DNA from: Chloroflexota bacterium | Lineage (GTDB): Bacteria; Chloroflexota; Anaerolineae; Aggregatilineales; Phototrophicaceae | Direction: 5' to 3' | Length of the DNA: 59,560 nt | Assembly (NCBI GenBank): GCA_028873975.1 | Contig: JAPPMO010000007.1 | Coordinates: 1 to 59,560, forward strand | In this document: positions 15,419-24,354 of the stretch, one piece after another | How the letters are laid out: each line of letters opens with the position of its first letter | Numbering within the stretch: the first letter of the stretch is position 1 | The notes under the pieces: generated by a model | What the model was told of the DNA's origin: nothing | What the model saw: only the letters and a program-made list of their open reading frames with translations | Databases searched by the model: none | Position numbers and translations under genes: made by a program

Positions 15419-16408
15419 ATGAAAAAAACTCATGACGACCGCGCATGGCTGCCGCATGTCGGTCAGTTAATCCCCCGCGTAATCCCGAGCGCCACGTACC
15501 TCCGCGGGGCCCTGCGCGATTTGCGTATGAACAAGATGCTATACCTGCTGATCATACCTCCGCTGGCGTATCTGATTGTCTTCCATTATGTGCCGATGTA
15601 CGGCGTCATTATTTCCTTCCAGGATTTCTCATTTCGGAAGGGTTATTTCGGCAGCGACTGGGTCGGCTTCGAACACTTCCAATGGCTGTTCGAGAACCCG
15701 ACGTTCCGCCGCGCGTTCTTCAACACCTTCAAGATTAATCTGCTGCGGATTCTGATTGGGTTCCCCTGTCCTATCATTCTGGCGCTGCTGATCAACGAGG
15801 TTCGCGTCACGATTTTTAAGCGCACAGTACAGACCGTCTCTTACCTGCCATTTTTCATCTCCTGGGTTGTACTCGCGGGCATATTCAACGACTTGCTCTC
15901 GCGAGATTTCGGCGCTGTGAATAATGTTTTCGCCCTCCTTGGCTTGCCGCGGATAGACTTCTTGCAAGATCCCGCAGTGTTCCCCTTCACGCTGGTGGTT
16001 ACCGAGATTTGGCGCACTATTGGTTGGGGCAGCATCTTTTACCTGGCGACCATCGCGACAATTAGTCCGACGTTGTACGAGGCGGCGGAGGTTGACGGCG
16101 CCAACCGTCTGCAGAAAGTTCTGTATATCACATTGCCGGCGCTGCGGCCGACCATGGTCGTTCTGCTGCTGCTGAGTATCGGCAATGTGCTTCGCGTGGG
16201 CTTTGACCAAGTCTTCAATTTGTACAACCCGCTGGTTTATGAAACGGGCGATATCATCATGACTTACATCGTGCGTTCATTTTCCGAGTTTCCGCGTTTT
16301 TCCCGTTTGGCGGCGGCGGGTTTCATCCAGTCGCTCCTGGGTCTGATCATGCTGTTGGTCGCCAACGAAGCGGTAAAGCGCCTGCAAGACGGAGAGGGCA
16401 TATACTGA
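15419..16408 (+). CDS. Carbohydrate ABC permease (LplB/YteP type)
   Basis: This 329-residue membrane protein has six predicted helices. The first spans about YLLIIPPLAYLIVFHYVPM, followed by YGVIISFQDFSFRKGYFGS, a signature of LplB-type oligosaccharide (CUT1 subfamily) permeases. The EAA loop reads YEAAEVDGANRLQKVLYITLP. An upstream TTG in frame is possible but ATG at 15419 is preferred; the ribosome site is weak. Its stop overlaps the start of the next permease (TGATG). LplB/LplC/LipO systems in Firmicutes and Chloroflexota import plant-wall oligosaccharides such as rhamnogalacturonides. No ATPase gene is present; such systems often share an MsmX-type ATPase. Confidence 0.92.
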   Translation: MKKTHDDRAWLPHVGQLIPRVIPSATYLRGALRDLRMNKMLYLLIIPPLAYLIVFHYVPMYGVIISFQDFSFRKGYFGSDWVGFEHFQWLFENPTFRRAFFNTFKINLLRILIGFPCPIILALLINEVRVTIFKRTVQTVSYLPFFISWVVLAGIFNDLLSRDFGAVNNVFALLGLPRIDFLQDPAVFPFTLVVTEIWRTIGWGSIFYLATIATISPTLYEAAEVDGANRLQKVLYITLPALRPTMVVLLLLSIGNVLRVGFDQVFNLYNPLVYETGDIIMTYIVRSFSEFPRFSRLAAAGFIQSLLGLIMLLVANEAVKRLQDGEGIY

Positions 16409-17268
16409 TGCGAGGTCTGAGGTGGTCGCCGGTTGATATCGCCATCGTAGTTGGCTTGACGGTCTTCGGCCTGATGACGCTCTATCCCTTCTGGTACATC
16501 CTGGTGATTTCCTTCTCAACGCCGGAAGCCTATTTCGCCAGCGATTATCACCTCATCCCGTCAAGTTTCACCATAGAAGCCTACCAATACAATCTGGACA
16601 ATCCCCAGTTGACGCGCAGCTTGGCCAACTCGGTATTCATTACAGCGGTAGGCACGGTCAACAGCCTTATCTGGACGACAATCACCGGGTACTTTTTGTC
16701 AAAGCGCGGTCTGGCGTTTGTCTCCATTATCTTCACGCTATTCCTGGTAACGCTTTTCTTTGACGGCGGCCTAGTTCCCAAGTTCATTCTCATCCGCCAA
16801 TTGGGCCTGCGCAATAACTTGCTTTCCGTCATTTTGCCCTTCACGATCAATCCTTTCTTCCTGATCCTCACCAAGAATTACTTCCGGACGCGGAATCCGG
16901 AGATTGAAGAGGCGGCAAGGGTTGACGGCGCCAGCGCCTTCACAATTCTCTTCCGTATCGTCGTGCCGACTTCCAAGCCTATACTGGCAACAATCGGACT
17001 CTTTTACGCGGTCCAGTATTGGAACGACTGGTTCTGGCCCATGATCTACCTTTCGGAGCGCGAGCTGTTTCCACTGGCGCTTCACTTGCGCAACATCGTG
17101 ACACAATCGACTTCGTTTGAGCACAATACAGGCGGCATCGGCGTCACATCGCCAGCGACCATACGGGCATCAACGATCGTACTGACCATCGTGCCTATTG
17201 TGCTGGTCTATCCTTTTGTACAGCGCTACTTTGTGCACGGGATATTGTTGGGGTCAAGCAAAGAATGA
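16408..17268 (+). CDS. Carbohydrate ABC permease (LplC/YtcP type)
   Basis: This 286-residue partner permease starts MRGLRWSPVDIAIVVGL and runs into the first membrane helix, followed by YPFWYILVISFSTPEAY, typical of LplC. The EAA loop is EEAARVDGASAFTILFRIVVP (around residue 170) and the protein ends GILLGSSKE. A one-base overlap couples its translation to the upstream permease. It is followed 77 bases later by the binding-protein gene, so the gene order is permease, permease, binding protein. Confidence 0.92.
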   Translation: MRGLRWSPVDIAIVVGLTVFGLMTLYPFWYILVISFSTPEAYFASDYHLIPSSFTIEAYQYNLDNPQLTRSLANSVFITAVGTVNSLIWTTITGYFLSKRGLAFVSIIFTLFLVTLFFDGGLVPKFILIRQLGLRNNLLSVILPFTINPFFLILTKNYFRTRNPEIEEAARVDGASAFTILFRIVVPTSKPILATIGLFYAVQYWNDWFWPMIYLSERELFPLALHLRNIVTQSTSFEHNTGGIGVTSPATIRASTIVLTIVPIVLVYPFVQRYFVHGILLGSSKE

Positions 17269-17345
17269 GACCCGGAAAGGAGGAAAGTACTCGATGATAA
17301 TATGCACGCTATTCGCAAGCTGCTTAGTCTTTAGGAGAAAGAATA

Positions 17346-18869
17346 ATGACTGCTAATTCATGGTTTAAGCTGTTTCGCGTCCTAGTCCTATTGCTTGCGA
17401 TGCTGGCGTTCACGCTGGTAGCGGCGCAGGACGAAGCGACCGAAATCACGGTGTTCCGCGGTGGTGTGACGATCGATTGGGACAATGACCCGATCATTTT
17501 GGAGCTGGAGCGGCAGGCTAATGTGGATGTCAGATTCGTTACATCGGGCTGGGGCGATATCGGCCAGGTCCGAAACCTCGCGCTGGCCTCCGAAGAGGAT
17601 ATCGATATCTACCACCACATGGACTTAAGCCCGCAATGGATCGAAGACGAGGTCATCATCGCGCTGGATGACTACATCAACGCAGATGATCACCCTTACC
17701 TTTACAATCTGGTACATTCCGATCGCTACAGTTCTATGAAGCGAGACGGCCAAGTCTACTACGTCCCGATGGTGGCGGAAGGTTTCGACTGGGTCTTCCT
17801 CGTGCGGCAGGACTGGATGGATGAGCTGGGAATGGATTACCCGACAGATGAAGTCGAATTCCGCGCGCTGCTGCAAGCCTTCAAGGATCGCGACCCGGAT
17901 GGACGCACGGTCGGCTGGCAACTGGAAGGGACGGGCGGAGGCTTCCGCCGCACAATGTTACCTGTTCTAACCGCGTTTGGCGTGCCTACCAGCTTCTTCG
18001 ACCAGGAGAAGAACTTCTACATCAGTGAAGACGGCGCACTGGAGCCAATCGTCACCAGCAGCAATATGAAGGCCGCCTTGGAATATATGAACAGCTTGTA
18101 CGCGGACGGCTTGGTCAATACGGATTTCCCGACTATCAAGAGCTTCCCGGATCTCAGCGAACGTTACATCCAGGCAGGGAAGGCGGGCCTGTCGTGGTTC
18201 CCCAACTCAGGCAACTTCCCCATTCCCAATGCCGAGCTGGGCTTTTTGCCGCCATTCACTGCCACCGGGTTTGAATTTACGCGGTCTGAAGGCGTCGTAA
18301 ACAACGGCTGGATTGCTGTTTCTGCCGTTTCCGATACACCGCAAGAAGCGGTCGATTTCCTGGAATTCCTGAATTCCCGAGAGGCGCGCAAACTGCTCTC
18401 AGCCGGTATCGAGGGCGTACACTATACATCCTTTGATGAGAACGGAAATTTCGAACGAATCGAAGAGAATTGGCCCTACGAATCCACCTATTATCCGCTC
18501 TGGTTCTACTTTGGGCAGGGTGGCGCCCGCGGCGTCATCCCCATTGCCGAATACGATAATCTTGACGAAGCGTTCGCCAATGTCGAAATCTGGGAACCGA
18601 CGGTAGGCGGCGGATTGCGCGATACGCTGGTCGCGAGCGCTTTGTGGACGGGCGACTCCATGCCTTTCCAGTTCGTCGAGTTTCCGGAGTTGAATGACAT
18701 CAAAGTCGCCTTGGGCGATGCCCTGCTGACGGGCTGGACAGAAATGATCACGGCCGATCCGGCGAATTTCGAAGCCGAATGGCAGGAGTTTCTCGACGAA
18801 TGGCAGGCAGCGGGCGGCGACGAGTGGGTGGCGGCTTATCAGGCGTACTACGACGCGAACTTGCGATGA
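17346..18869 (+). CDS. Extracellular carbohydrate-binding protein (LipO/YtcQ type)
   Basis: This 507-residue exported solute-binding protein of an oligosaccharide ABC importer has an N-terminal signal with hydrophobic core VLVLLLAMLAFTLV and AAQ processing site near residue 28. There is no lipobox Cys, so it is not an obvious lipoprotein. The mature protein has the Asp/Glu-rich, aromatic-rich composition of this family (PMVAEGFDWVFLVRQDWMDE; FRALLQAFKDRDPDG). AGGAGAAAG precedes the ATG. It belongs with the two permeases at 15419-17268, and a hairpin follows at 18911-18936. Confidence 0.9.
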   Translation: MTANSWFKLFRVLVLLLAMLAFTLVAAQDEATEITVFRGGVTIDWDNDPIILELERQANVDVRFVTSGWGDIGQVRNLALASEEDIDIYHHMDLSPQWIEDEVIIALDDYINADDHPYLYNLVHSDRYSSMKRDGQVYYVPMVAEGFDWVFLVRQDWMDELGMDYPTDEVEFRALLQAFKDRDPDGRTVGWQLEGTGGGFRRTMLPVLTAFGVPTSFFDQEKNFYISEDGALEPIVTSSNMKAALEYMNSLYADGLVNTDFPTIKSFPDLSERYIQAGKAGLSWFPNSGNFPIPNAELGFLPPFTATGFEFTRSEGVVNNGWIAVSAVSDTPQEAVDFLEFLNSREARKLLSAGIEGVHYTSFDENGNFERIEENWPYESTYYPLWFYFGQGGARGVIPIAEYDNLDEAFANVEIWEPTVGGGLRDTLVASALWTGDSMPFQFVEFPELNDIKVALGDALLTGWTEMITADPANFEAEWQEFLDEWQAAGGDEWVAAYQAYYDANLR

Positions 18870-18910
18870 GTTGGCGCCACTCGCGGGCAGCGCCGCGAGA
18901 ACATTCTTTC

Positions 18911-18936
18911 GGGACGCCGGCGGTGGTCGGCGTCCC
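18911..18936. repeat. Hairpin after the LipO-type gene
   Basis: GGGACGCCG, an 8-base loop and CGGCGTCCC form a perfect 9-bp stem 42 bases after the stop. No T-run follows. It may limit read-through into the hydrolase gene or protect the binding-protein transcript. Confidence 0.55.
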
Positions 18937-18974
18937 GCGAACGTGGACATCGGCGTCGCGAAAAGCGAGAAGAC

Positions 18975-19817
18975 ATGATCGTTGAAGAAGCGCGCGGGAT
19001 ATTCAGCGTGCCTCACAGCGCTGCCGAGGGTAAAAATGTCATCGTCCTCGGCGAGGAGATCGCGTTCGCCATTGACGTCGGCACGTTTCCTGAAGAGGGC
19101 CGCCGGATGGCGGACTTTATCAGCGAGCGCGGCTACAGGCCAAATCGGGTGATCATCACGCACGGGCATCGCGACCACATTCTCGGCGGGGAGGCTTTTC
19201 GTGGCGCGGATGTCTTCGCGCCGCGCAAGACTGTCAGCGAGATCCGGCAGCAGATTCCTGGACTTGCTAAGCAAATGGGGCTGGCCGAAGACGCAATCCG
19301 CGAGCGGGTGCTGCACCCGACGATCACATTTGACAGACAGCTTTGGCTGGAACTCGGCGACAGACAACTGCATCTCTTCCCGACGCCCGGGCACAGCCCG
19401 GATATCGTCAGCATCTACGTCAGCGACTGTCGATTGCTGGTCGCCAGTGATACGGTCGTTACCGGCATTGTCCCCGCCATCTTTCACAGCAGCGTGGAGT
19501 TGGAAGCGTCTATCAATCGGCTTAAGCAGCTGGATATCGAAACCTTGATTTCCGGTCATGGGCCCGTGCTGCACGGGCAAGCAATCATTCAGGATTGGCT
19601 GAATTGGCTGACTTCATACATCGCGGGCCTGCGCAGCGCCGTCTCACAAATGCTCGCGGCTGGCGAGCGCGACCGAGGGACCATCGTCGAGTCGATCAGC
19701 TTTGACGCGTACATTGGCGATCGGCTGCCGAAAGATCGTCACGGCATGCCCAAGCGCCACCGCAATGCCGTGGCGAAAATCGCGGATGAGGAGAGGGCGG
19801 CGAGAGGCTTCGACTGA
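18975..19817 (+). CDS. Metallo-beta-lactamase-fold hydrolase
   Basis: This 280-residue protein has the metal motif THGHRDHILGG (HxHxDH), a strand GEEIAFAIDVGT before it, the later His in PTPGHSPDIVSIYV, an Asp in LLVASDTVVTG and a final SGHGPVLHG. These provide a full binuclear Zn site. The fold covers lactonases, glyoxalase II and many other hydrolases. In a carbohydrate cluster a sugar lactonase role is possible but not shown. GAGAAGAC precedes the ATG. It ends 89 bases from the convergent TIM-barrel gene; I see no convincing terminator between them. Confidence 0.85.
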   Translation: MIVEEARGIFSVPHSAAEGKNVIVLGEEIAFAIDVGTFPEEGRRMADFISERGYRPNRVIITHGHRDHILGGEAFRGADVFAPRKTVSEIRQQIPGLAKQMGLAEDAIRERVLHPTITFDRQLWLELGDRQLHLFPTPGHSPDIVSIYVSDCRLLVASDTVVTGIVPAIFHSSVELEASINRLKQLDIETLISGHGPVLHGQAIIQDWLNWLTSYIAGLRSAVSQMLAAGERDRGTIVESISFDAYIGDRLPKDRHGMPKRHRNAVAKIADEERAARGFD

Positions 19818-19906
19818 GCCTGACAGGCGTCGGCTGGGCGGGCGCAGCGGCAAGCCGATTGATCTCAACGCGCGTTTCGGCGAACTCTGAGCAGGACCTC
19901 TATCCC

Positions 19907-20731
19907 CTATTCCAGGCTCAGACCCGCTTCTTCCGCGGCCTTTCTCAGCTTAGCCAGGCTGGCCCGCGCTTCTTCCGGCGTGAACATGTGCTCCAGAATC
20001 AGCCAGCTGTCATCGGGCATGTGCGGCGCCATCAAGCGCAGCATCTGTGACCAATCGGTGCTGTCTTCAGTTATCGGCGCCAGTTCGACGTGAATGTGGA
20101 AACCGTCCTTGAGCGCCACGCCCTTGACATGACCCAAGCCATAATGGCCGGCCAAGCCATTGCAGATATGCTGGACTTTGGGCGCGGGATCCCATAGATC
20201 CTGATAGTTGTACAAGCTGGTCACATCGATATTGCAGCGCAAAGCCTCCGAACCCCCGGCCAACTCCTTCAGCCGCAGGAAAGTCTCCGGCGAGTTCACG
20301 GCTGTCTTCAAATAGGCCTCGATCGACAGTTTGGCGCCGTGCTTCTCGGCCGAATCGAGCAGCGGCTTCAGCGCTTCGGCGACCCGTCGCAGGGAATCAT
20401 CAGCGAAGTTGCGCGCATCCGCAGCGCCAAAGCCCGATGGATGATAGTTGCCGCCATTAATCACGATATAGGGGCAGCCAGTATCCGCCGCTAAAGGGAT
20501 GGCTTGGGCAAGGGTCTCAGTCTGTTTCGCCTGCGCTTCGGCATCGACAGACAGCGGATTGAAACCGAATGCGCCGATCTGGCAAACCTGCAAACCGCGC
20601 CCGTTCAATGGCGCAAGCGTCCTGTCCAGGCCGTCATTGACCAGCTGATCCGCTGAGATCGGAACGCCTTTGATCCCGTGCTCGACGGCTACATCATGGC
20701 TGTGCTTGCCGACTTCTACGCCTAATCGCAT
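19907..20731 (-). CDS. Sugar phosphate isomerase/epimerase family TIM-barrel protein
   Basis: This 274-residue AP-endonuclease-2-like TIM barrel (xylose-isomerase-like) has strand and metal motifs YIVINGGNYHPSG, AKLSIEAYLKTAVNSPETF (metal Glu), CNIDVTSLYNYQDLW (metal Asp) and GHVKGVALKDGFHIHVELAP (His). It ends WLILEHMFTPEEARASLAKL, with a Glu in the place expected for the last ligand. GAGGATAGTGAG precedes the ATG. It is the last of an operon-like run with two Gfo/Idh dehydrogenases 10 bases apart, a combination seen for inositol, keto-sugar and oxidised-sugar pathways. Substrate unknown. Confidence 0.87.
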   Translation of the reverse strand: MRLGVEVGKHSHDVAVEHGIKGVPISADQLVNDGLDRTLAPLNGRGLQVCQIGAFGFNPLSVDAEAQAKQTETLAQAIPLAADTGCPYIVINGGNYHPSGFGAADARNFADDSLRRVAEALKPLLDSAEKHGAKLSIEAYLKTAVNSPETFLRLKELAGGSEALRCNIDVTSLYNYQDLWDPAPKVQHICNGLAGHYGLGHVKGVALKDGFHIHVELAPITEDSTDWSQMLRLMAPHMPDDSWLILEHMFTPEEARASLAKLRKAAEEAGLSLE

Positions 20732-20741
20732 CTCACTATCC

Positions 20742-21755
20742 TCACTCTAGATCCAACATAATTTTCTTCCCGCTACGCGCCGATCTGGCGACGGCATCGG
20801 TGATGGCGACAGAGCGCATACCGTCTTCAATGGTGGCACAGGGCTGCTCGCCCTTCCGCAGGCGCTCGAAGAAATGGGCGAAAGCATGGGTGTAACGCGT
20901 CGTGCCGAGGATCTCGGCGGGCTGCGTAAAGGACCTGACGGTATCTTCATTGCGCTTCGCCCAGCTAAGCGAATCCCACATATGATGTCGGCCGCGCAAA
21001 CGCGCCTGGCCATGCTCGGTTGTGATGTCAATCCGCGGGAAATCCCAGTGCGCGTTTGATCCATAACCGCCCACAGTCAGCGCCGCGATCGCGCCGCTTT
21101 CGAATTCCAGCGATATCGCGGCGGCTTCTTCCGCCGGGCGGCCAGCGAATTGCGCTGCCGCCGCCATCACGGAAACCGGCTTGCCCATGAGATAGCAGAC
21201 CGCGTCAAAGAGATGACAAGAATTCTCGTTGAACATCCCGTTGCCGTTTTCCGGATCCCAAAACCATCCCTCTGCCGGCGGCAAGAAATCAAAAACGTAT
21301 TCTCCATTGAGCATCCAGCCTTGGCCGAGTTCATCCGACATCAGTTGCTTCAAGCGCGTGATGGCGGGGTGGAAGCGAAAGCTGAAACCCAGCATGACCG
21401 TGGCTTTATGCTGTTGGCATAGTTCCGCCAGTTGCGCCGCGTGATCGGGGTTGGTCGCCCAAGGTTTTTCCACGAACATGGCGATGCCGCGCTCGGCCGC
21501 CTGCTTAATGATCGGCGCGCGCGCCTTGGGCGCCGTGGCGATGACGACGGCGTCAAGCGCTTCATTCGCGAACATGTCTTCACTGGAGCGATAGGCTCTG
21601 GCCCCGTAGCGGGCGGCGTATGTGTCCAGGCCTTCGGCGATGTTGGGATTGCGATCTGCCAGCGCTACAAGTTGCGCGCTTTCCAGATGCGCCAGGGTGC
21701 GCGCGAGGAACTGCCCAAAGCGCAATCCGACCACGCCTGTTTTGAATCGCTTCAT
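20742..21755 (-). CDS. Gfo/Idh/MocA-family oxidoreductase
   Basis: This 337-residue NAD(P)-dependent oxidoreductase has the N-terminal Rossmann strand FKTGVVGLRFGQFLARTL, acidic end ALADRNPN, VVIATAPKARAPI and the hallmark FVEKPWATNPDHA carrying the catalytic-site Lys. A His-bearing segment (ENSCHLFDAVCYLMG) matches the family's active-site GxxxDxxxH-like region. A strong AGGAGCC lies 6 bases before the ATG. It is sandwiched between the TIM barrel and a second Gfo/Idh gene. It probably oxidises or reduces a hydroxyl of a sugar or cyclitol. Confidence 0.9.
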   Translation of the reverse strand: MKRFKTGVVGLRFGQFLARTLAHLESAQLVALADRNPNIAEGLDTYAARYGARAYRSSEDMFANEALDAVVIATAPKARAPIIKQAAERGIAMFVEKPWATNPDHAAQLAELCQQHKATVMLGFSFRFHPAITRLKQLMSDELGQGWMLNGEYVFDFLPPAEGWFWDPENGNGMFNENSCHLFDAVCYLMGKPVSVMAAAAQFAGRPAEEAAAISLEFESGAIAALTVGGYGSNAHWDFPRIDITTEHGQARLRGRHHMWDSLSWAKRNEDTVRSFTQPAEILGTTRYTHAFAHFFERLRKGEQPCATIEDGMRSVAITDAVARSARSGKKIMLDLE

Positions 21756-21764
21756 CTTTGGCTC

Positions 21765-22985
21765 CTAGTAGTCCAAGCTGGTCGTCATGTGATAGAGCTG
21801 GCCCGTTTCCGATGATTGCAGCGCGCCGTACATCATTTCCGTGATGTGCAAGCCCCAATCGACATTCACCAGCGGCTCCTTGTCTTCGAGGATGCATTCC
21901 ACCAGATGCCGGGAGGACTCGTGGTAATAATTGAAAGCCCCTGGCACGGGCACGGGCCAGCGCGCTTTGCTGCGGTCGCCCCGCAAGGGGATATGGAACC
22001 AGCCGTCCTCGGCGATTTCCGGCAGCAGCTCCTTGCGGCTGCTGATGATCGATGCTTTGTAGCCGGCGCCGAACATCAGGTTGCCCTCAGTACCGTAGAC
22101 ATTAAGCGAGCCGCTGCCGGCGCCGGGCAGCACAGGGTGGTAGATACGGCCCACGTGGCAGGCGCCATGCGAGCCATCAGCCATTTCGTAGAGCGAATAG
22201 GCTTGATCGACGGCTTCCATTTTGACAGGTTCGGTTCGCGGCAGGTTAACAACCACATCCCAGTAGTTGGCGTCCTGCGGGTCGCTGATTTGCGCCATGT
22301 ACTTGTCGAATTCGGACTCGGGCACGATAAAGTCGTCCGCGACCGAAATCTTGGCGTGAGCGAAAACGCTCTTGCACGGTCCCAGCACACCGACGATATT
22401 CGTGGGCGCGTATGGCAAATCGAAGAGAAAGCCGCCGCTGTCGGCGTCGAAGAAGGCGGCTTTCCCATAAGGATTGCTCGCCAAGCCAGGCCCGTAGCTG
22501 GTGGGACCGGTCGCGCCAAGCGAGAACCAAAGGATGTCGCCCAAGACGCCTTGTTTGATCAGACGGCGCAGCAAAGCGAAATCAGGATCAAGCGGCGTGC
22601 TCGAGCTGGGCTCAATGATGGCTTTTAAGCCGGCGGCGCGGACGCCATCGCGGATCTTGCGGGCCTCTTCCAGTTCGAGTGCCATCGGCTTCTGGATGAG
22701 AATGTGCTTGCCCGCGTCGATCGCCGCCAGCGCGAAGGCGACGTGCGTGCCGGGCGCTGTGAGGATGAAAACGGCATCGATATCGGATTTCTCCAGCATA
22801 TCGTAATAGTCGCTGTATTGTTCGCGCGCGCCGAAGACACGGACGGAAGCCTCGGTCCGCACCTGATGCAGATCACAGACTGCCGTGATTTCGGCATTTT
22901 CCATAGTCATGAGATAGGGCAGGTAGTAGGCCGCCGCGACCACGCCGCAGCCGACCACGCCGACTTTTACTTTGTCCTTCGCCAT
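21765..22985 (-). CDS. Gfo/Idh/MocA-family oxidoreductase
   Basis: This 406-residue protein has the dinucleotide-binding start VGVVGCGVVAAAYYLPYL, VFILTAPGTHVAFALAAIDAGK and ILIQKPMALELEEARKI. The usual EKP is QKP here but the Lys is retained. GGGAG lies before ATG 22985; a longer frame to 23042 exists but has no ribosome site and is atypical. The C-terminal substrate domain ends HITEMMYGALQSSETGQLY, characteristic of Gfo/Idh proteins of sugar clusters. It is preceded by a 207-base repeat-bearing spacer and followed by the 337-residue paralogue 10 bases on. Confidence 0.9.
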   Translation of the reverse strand: MAKDKVKVGVVGCGVVAAAYYLPYLMTMENAEITAVCDLHQVRTEASVRVFGAREQYSDYYDMLEKSDIDAVFILTAPGTHVAFALAAIDAGKHILIQKPMALELEEARKIRDGVRAAGLKAIIEPSSSTPLDPDFALLRRLIKQGVLGDILWFSLGATGPTSYGPGLASNPYGKAAFFDADSGGFLFDLPYAPTNIVGVLGPCKSVFAHAKISVADDFIVPESEFDKYMAQISDPQDANYWDVVVNLPRTEPVKMEAVDQAYSLYEMADGSHGACHVGRIYHPVLPGAGSGSLNVYGTEGNLMFGAGYKASIISSRKELLPEIAEDGWFHIPLRGDRSKARWPVPVPGAFNYYHESSRHLVECILEDKEPLVNVDWGLHITEMMYGALQSSETGQLYHMTTSLDY

Positions 22986-23083
22986 ACGCTCTCCCTTCGC
23001 TCCACGATATTTGAATGAACGTTCCTTCAGTAGTAATTCCAAAAAGTAATGAGAAACAAATCAGCGACGAACTGTAGGATCGT

Positions 23084-23185
23084 TTGTCGGTCAGTGTCTA
23101 CGCGACCCGCCGAAACGCCCGCAAATTTAATTACCCTGTTGGTTTTTCTCTGCGCTCTCTGTGTCCTCTGTGTTTAGTTTGTGTT
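23084..23185 (-). repeat. 22-nt word (copy 3) plus CTCTGTG-type repeat
   Basis: On the minus strand 23105-23084 carries the 22-nt word with one change. The neighbouring CTCTGCGCTCTCTGTGTCC (23150-23168) is a CACAGAG-type arm. It fills much of the spacer between the FG-GAP gene and the Gfo/Idh gene and may separate two transcripts. Confidence 0.6.
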
Positions 23186-23192
23186 GTACAAC

Positions 23193-24329
23193 TTACTTGG
23201 AATTACTGTGAATGCCAAGATTCTCCAGAAAGAGAATGAACATCTTGCCGCCAAGCGCGTTGTCGGGGTGGGGTTGCCAGGGTTTGGCGATGATATCGGG
23301 CCAGCCGTTGCCGGATACATCCCCGACAACCGCTTCGTGGCCGCCGAGATTACCGTCAAAGATGACATGCTCCTGCCAGGCGCCGCCGACGCCATCCAGA
23401 TTCTCCCAAATGAAAAAGCGCGGCGGCGCATCGCCCCGCACAGTCTCCATCTCGCAGGAGAAGACATCAAGATCGCCATCGCCGTCCAGGTCGCCAACGT
23501 ACAAGCTGTGCAGCGCGCCCCGCCGCGGTACGGTTGGTCGGCAGATGTCATGCCGCTCCCAGTAGTGCCCGACGCCGTCCAGGTTCTCCATCCACCAAAC
23601 AGCCCCGCCCGGTATCTCGGCATCGCAGAAGACGACATCATTCCGGCCGTTGCCGTTCATATCGCAAACGACGGCGCGAACGCCATCAAAAGCGAAGCGC
23701 GGACGAAAATCCGCGGGCGGATAGGTATTGGGACCGATGGGACGCACTTGCCATTTGCTGCCATCGCCGTTCACATTTTCAAACCAGACATTAGTTCTTA
23801 CGATATCGAGGTCGCCATCGCCATCCAGGTCGCCGACAGCAACACCGGCATGAACAGCCGGACCAATGACCTGGTGCTGCCAGGCGCCAGTGGGCTCGGC
23901 GGGGATCTTGTACCAGCGCAGATCGTTCTTGTCGGACATGGTGATGATTTCCGGGCGGCCATCGCCGTCTATATCCGCGGCGGCAATGTCGTGAACAGCC
24001 TCCAATTGAGCGTCAAAAACATGACGTTCAAAAGGCTGGCCATAGTCGCCGGTATTGCGATACCAGACGCCGCCCGCGATGACATCCAGGCGCCCGTCGC
24101 CGGTGACATCCAGGGCGATGCAGCCGACATCCGATGGCGAATCGTGACCCAGGACATGCCGCGTCCAACGATCCGGCGCTTGATATTTGTACCAGTACAG
24201 CGTGCCGTAGCGCTCGCCGACGATGTACTCCAGCTGGCCGTCGCCATCCAGATCGGCCAGACAGGTCTGCGCCAGCATGGGCGGCACATCCAGATCGACG
24301 AAATGGTGACGGAACTTGAACTTGGACAT
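23193..24329 (-). CDS. FG-GAP/VCBS seven-repeat beta-propeller protein without signal peptide
   Basis: This 378-residue protein has seven Ca-binding loops of the DxDGDG type in order: LDGDGQ, VTGDGR, IDGDGR, LDGDGD, MNGNGR, LDGDGD and VSGNGW. They are spaced to give one seven-bladed propeller with no extra domain. Each blade ends in a Trp-rich strand such as LYWYKYQ, GVWYRN, LRWYKI and NVWFEN. There is no signal sequence or membrane helix, unusual for FG-GAP proteins, which are mostly extracellular. AGGAGAGCCG precedes the ATG. It lies 25 bases after the GH4 gene in the same run. Its role may be sugar binding or scaffolding; no enzymatic motif is visible. Confidence 0.87.
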   Translation of the reverse strand: MSKFKFRHHFVDLDVPPMLAQTCLADLDGDGQLEYIVGERYGTLYWYKYQAPDRWTRHVLGHDSPSDVGCIALDVTGDGRLDVIAGGVWYRNTGDYGQPFERHVFDAQLEAVHDIAAADIDGDGRPEIITMSDKNDLRWYKIPAEPTGAWQHQVIGPAVHAGVAVGDLDGDGDLDIVRTNVWFENVNGDGSKWQVRPIGPNTYPPADFRPRFAFDGVRAVVCDMNGNGRNDVVFCDAEIPGGAVWWMENLDGVGHYWERHDICRPTVPRRGALHSLYVGDLDGDGDLDVFSCEMETVRGDAPPRFFIWENLDGVGGAWQEHVIFDGNLGGHEAVVGDVSGNGWPDIIAKPWQPHPDNALGGKMFILFLENLGIHSNSK

Positions 24330-24354
24330 CGGCTCTCCTAGCGAAGATCCTCTT

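Noticed and set aside
19818..19906. A terminator between the convergent hydrolase and TIM-barrel genes
   Set aside because: No stable stem followed by a T-run on either strand is visible.
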